Source of the DNA: an uncultured Clostridium sp.
Lineage (GTDB): Bacteria; Bacillota; Clostridia; TANB77; CAG-508
Reading direction: 5' to 3'
NCBI GenBank assembly: GCA_900553945.1
Contig: USFR01000010.1
Coordinates: 1 to 55,064, forward strand
DNA length: 55,064 bases
The translations under genes and the position numbers were made by a program. Of this stretch, positions 54,604 to 55,064 are shown piece after piece. Within the stretch, counting starts at the first letter, position 1; each line of letters begins with the position of its first letter. The notes beneath the pieces were generated by a model that made no database searches, was not told the origin of the DNA, and saw only the letters and a program-made list of their open reading frames with translations.

Positions 54604-54891
54604 TTAATCTTCTTTTCTTATTGTGATAAATTTCATTATACTATCTGTGATTCTGTAGATTCTTTCTAATTCTTTTATGAATTCTGGGTTAGCTTCGAAG
54701 GTATATACAACATAATATCCTTCTGATTGTTTTTTGATTTCATAAGCTAATTTTCTTTTTCCCATTTCATCTACGTTTTCAACTTTTCCATTATTATTGT
54801 TTATTAAATCTGTAAATTTTGTTATTACATCTTTAATTCCTTGTTCATCTAAACTTGGATTAATAATGATAACGCTTTCATATTTATTCAT
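54604..54891 (-). CDS. rpsF: 30S ribosomal protein S6
   Basis: A 95-residue protein starting MNKYESVIIINPSLDEQ, with KRKLAYEIKKQSEGYYVVY and RITDSIMKFITIRKE, the S6 pattern. The ATG at 54891 lies 7 to 8 bases after AAGGAGG; the GTG at 54900 overlaps that site. First gene of the operon. Confidence 0.96.
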   Translation of the reverse strand: MNKYESVIIINPSLDEQGIKDVITKFTDLINNNNGKVENVDEMGKRKLAYEIKKQSEGYYVVYTFEANPEFIKELERIYRITDSIMKFITIRKED

Positions 54892-54915
54892 TATTTCCAC
54901 CTCCTTCTGGATCTA

Positions 54916-54947
54916 TAACCCGCATATTTTTATTGCGAGTAAGGTTA
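54916..54947 (-). promoter_or_regulatory. Candidate S6:S18-binding leader hairpin of rpsF
   Basis: On the minus strand TAACC-TTACT-CGCA pairs with TGCG-GGTTA, leaving a five-base bulge and an AT loop. S6:S18 binds a bulged hairpin in many rpsF leaders, but the usual CCG is not clear in this bulge. Confidence 0.4.
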
Positions 54948-54956
54948 ACGTTGATT

Positions 54957-54985
54957 ATTTTAACACATTTTTTGGAATTATGCAA
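54957..54985 (-). promoter_or_regulatory. Promoter of rpsF-ssb-rpsR
   Basis: TTGCAT (54980-54985), 17-bp spacer, TAAAAT (54957-54962). The last 80 bases of the window hold no feature that I can support. Confidence 0.7.
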
Positions 54986-55064
54986 GTAATTTTAAAATTT
55001 TTATATTTATCCTTAATTTTATTTTTAAATTCCACTTTTAGTGTGTACTGAATTTAGTTTTATA

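Noticed and set aside
1..55064. CRISPR arrays, tRNA or rRNA genes
   Set aside because: I saw no regularly spaced direct repeats and no cloverleaf or rRNA-like stretch on either strand; a covariance-model scan would be needed to exclude small RNAs.

Overview
The window is AT-rich (roughly 70% A+T by eye) DNA from a low-GC, sporulating, Clostridia-like Firmicute. Evidence: a division/cell-wall (dcw) cluster headed by mraZ with a SpoVD-type penicillin-binding protein, a Spo0E-like phosphatase, RicT (YaaT), a Wal/Pho-type two-component system, a diaminopimelate-type MurE, strong AGGAGG ribosome sites and TTGACA/TATAAT-type promoters. Species cannot be told from the sequence.

Layout. Nearly all genes are on the minus strand. 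0-2.3 kb: topA. 2.5-14.6 kb: dcw cluster, in transcription order mraZ, rsmH, ftsL-like, spoVD, [inserted element], murE, mraY, ftsW/spoVE, murG. 14.7-20.7 kb: a secreted metallo-beta-lactamase-fold protein (+), nfo, a helical HExxH protein of unknown function, a small four-helix membrane protein (+), an M15-like peptidoglycan peptidase, a second metallo-beta-lactamase-fold protein and a Spo0E-like gene. 20.8-31.7 kb: an M16 peptidase pair, yqeY, rpsU, ferredoxin, an amidohydrolase, ricT, holB, lepB, an acidic membrane protein, and a histidine kinase/response regulator pair with Wal/Pho-type operator repeats between them. 31.7-39.6 kb: one 2628-residue cyclic beta-glucan synthase-like protein. 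39.8-50.0 kb: two giant repeat-rich surface proteins in one operon. 50.3-55 kb: rsmA, a second intact SpoVD-like PBP (+), and rpsF-ssb-rpsR.

The main discovery is at 7.57-10.54 kb. The dcw spoVD gene is split in two by a compact element of about 2.97 kb. The element carries a large serine recombinase, a TnpW-like micro-ORF (45 codons), a two-helix membrane protein and a YrdC/Sua5-family protein. Joining the flanks at a shared GG dinucleotide restores a 655-residue SpoVD with no frame change and with exactly the residue spacing seen in the intact paralogue at 51.3-53.6 kb. Joining the element's own ends gives an imperfect dyad centred on the same GG, as expected for a serine-integrase attP. 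This is the architecture of a sporulation-gene intervening element (skin-like), here in spoVD. Whether it excises during sporulation cannot be told from sequence alone.

How the genes fit together: murein precursor synthesis and septal/cortex assembly (dcw genes, two PBPs, M15 peptidase), envelope stress control (two-component system), cell-surface polymers and adhesins, and a small core-information operon at the right end.
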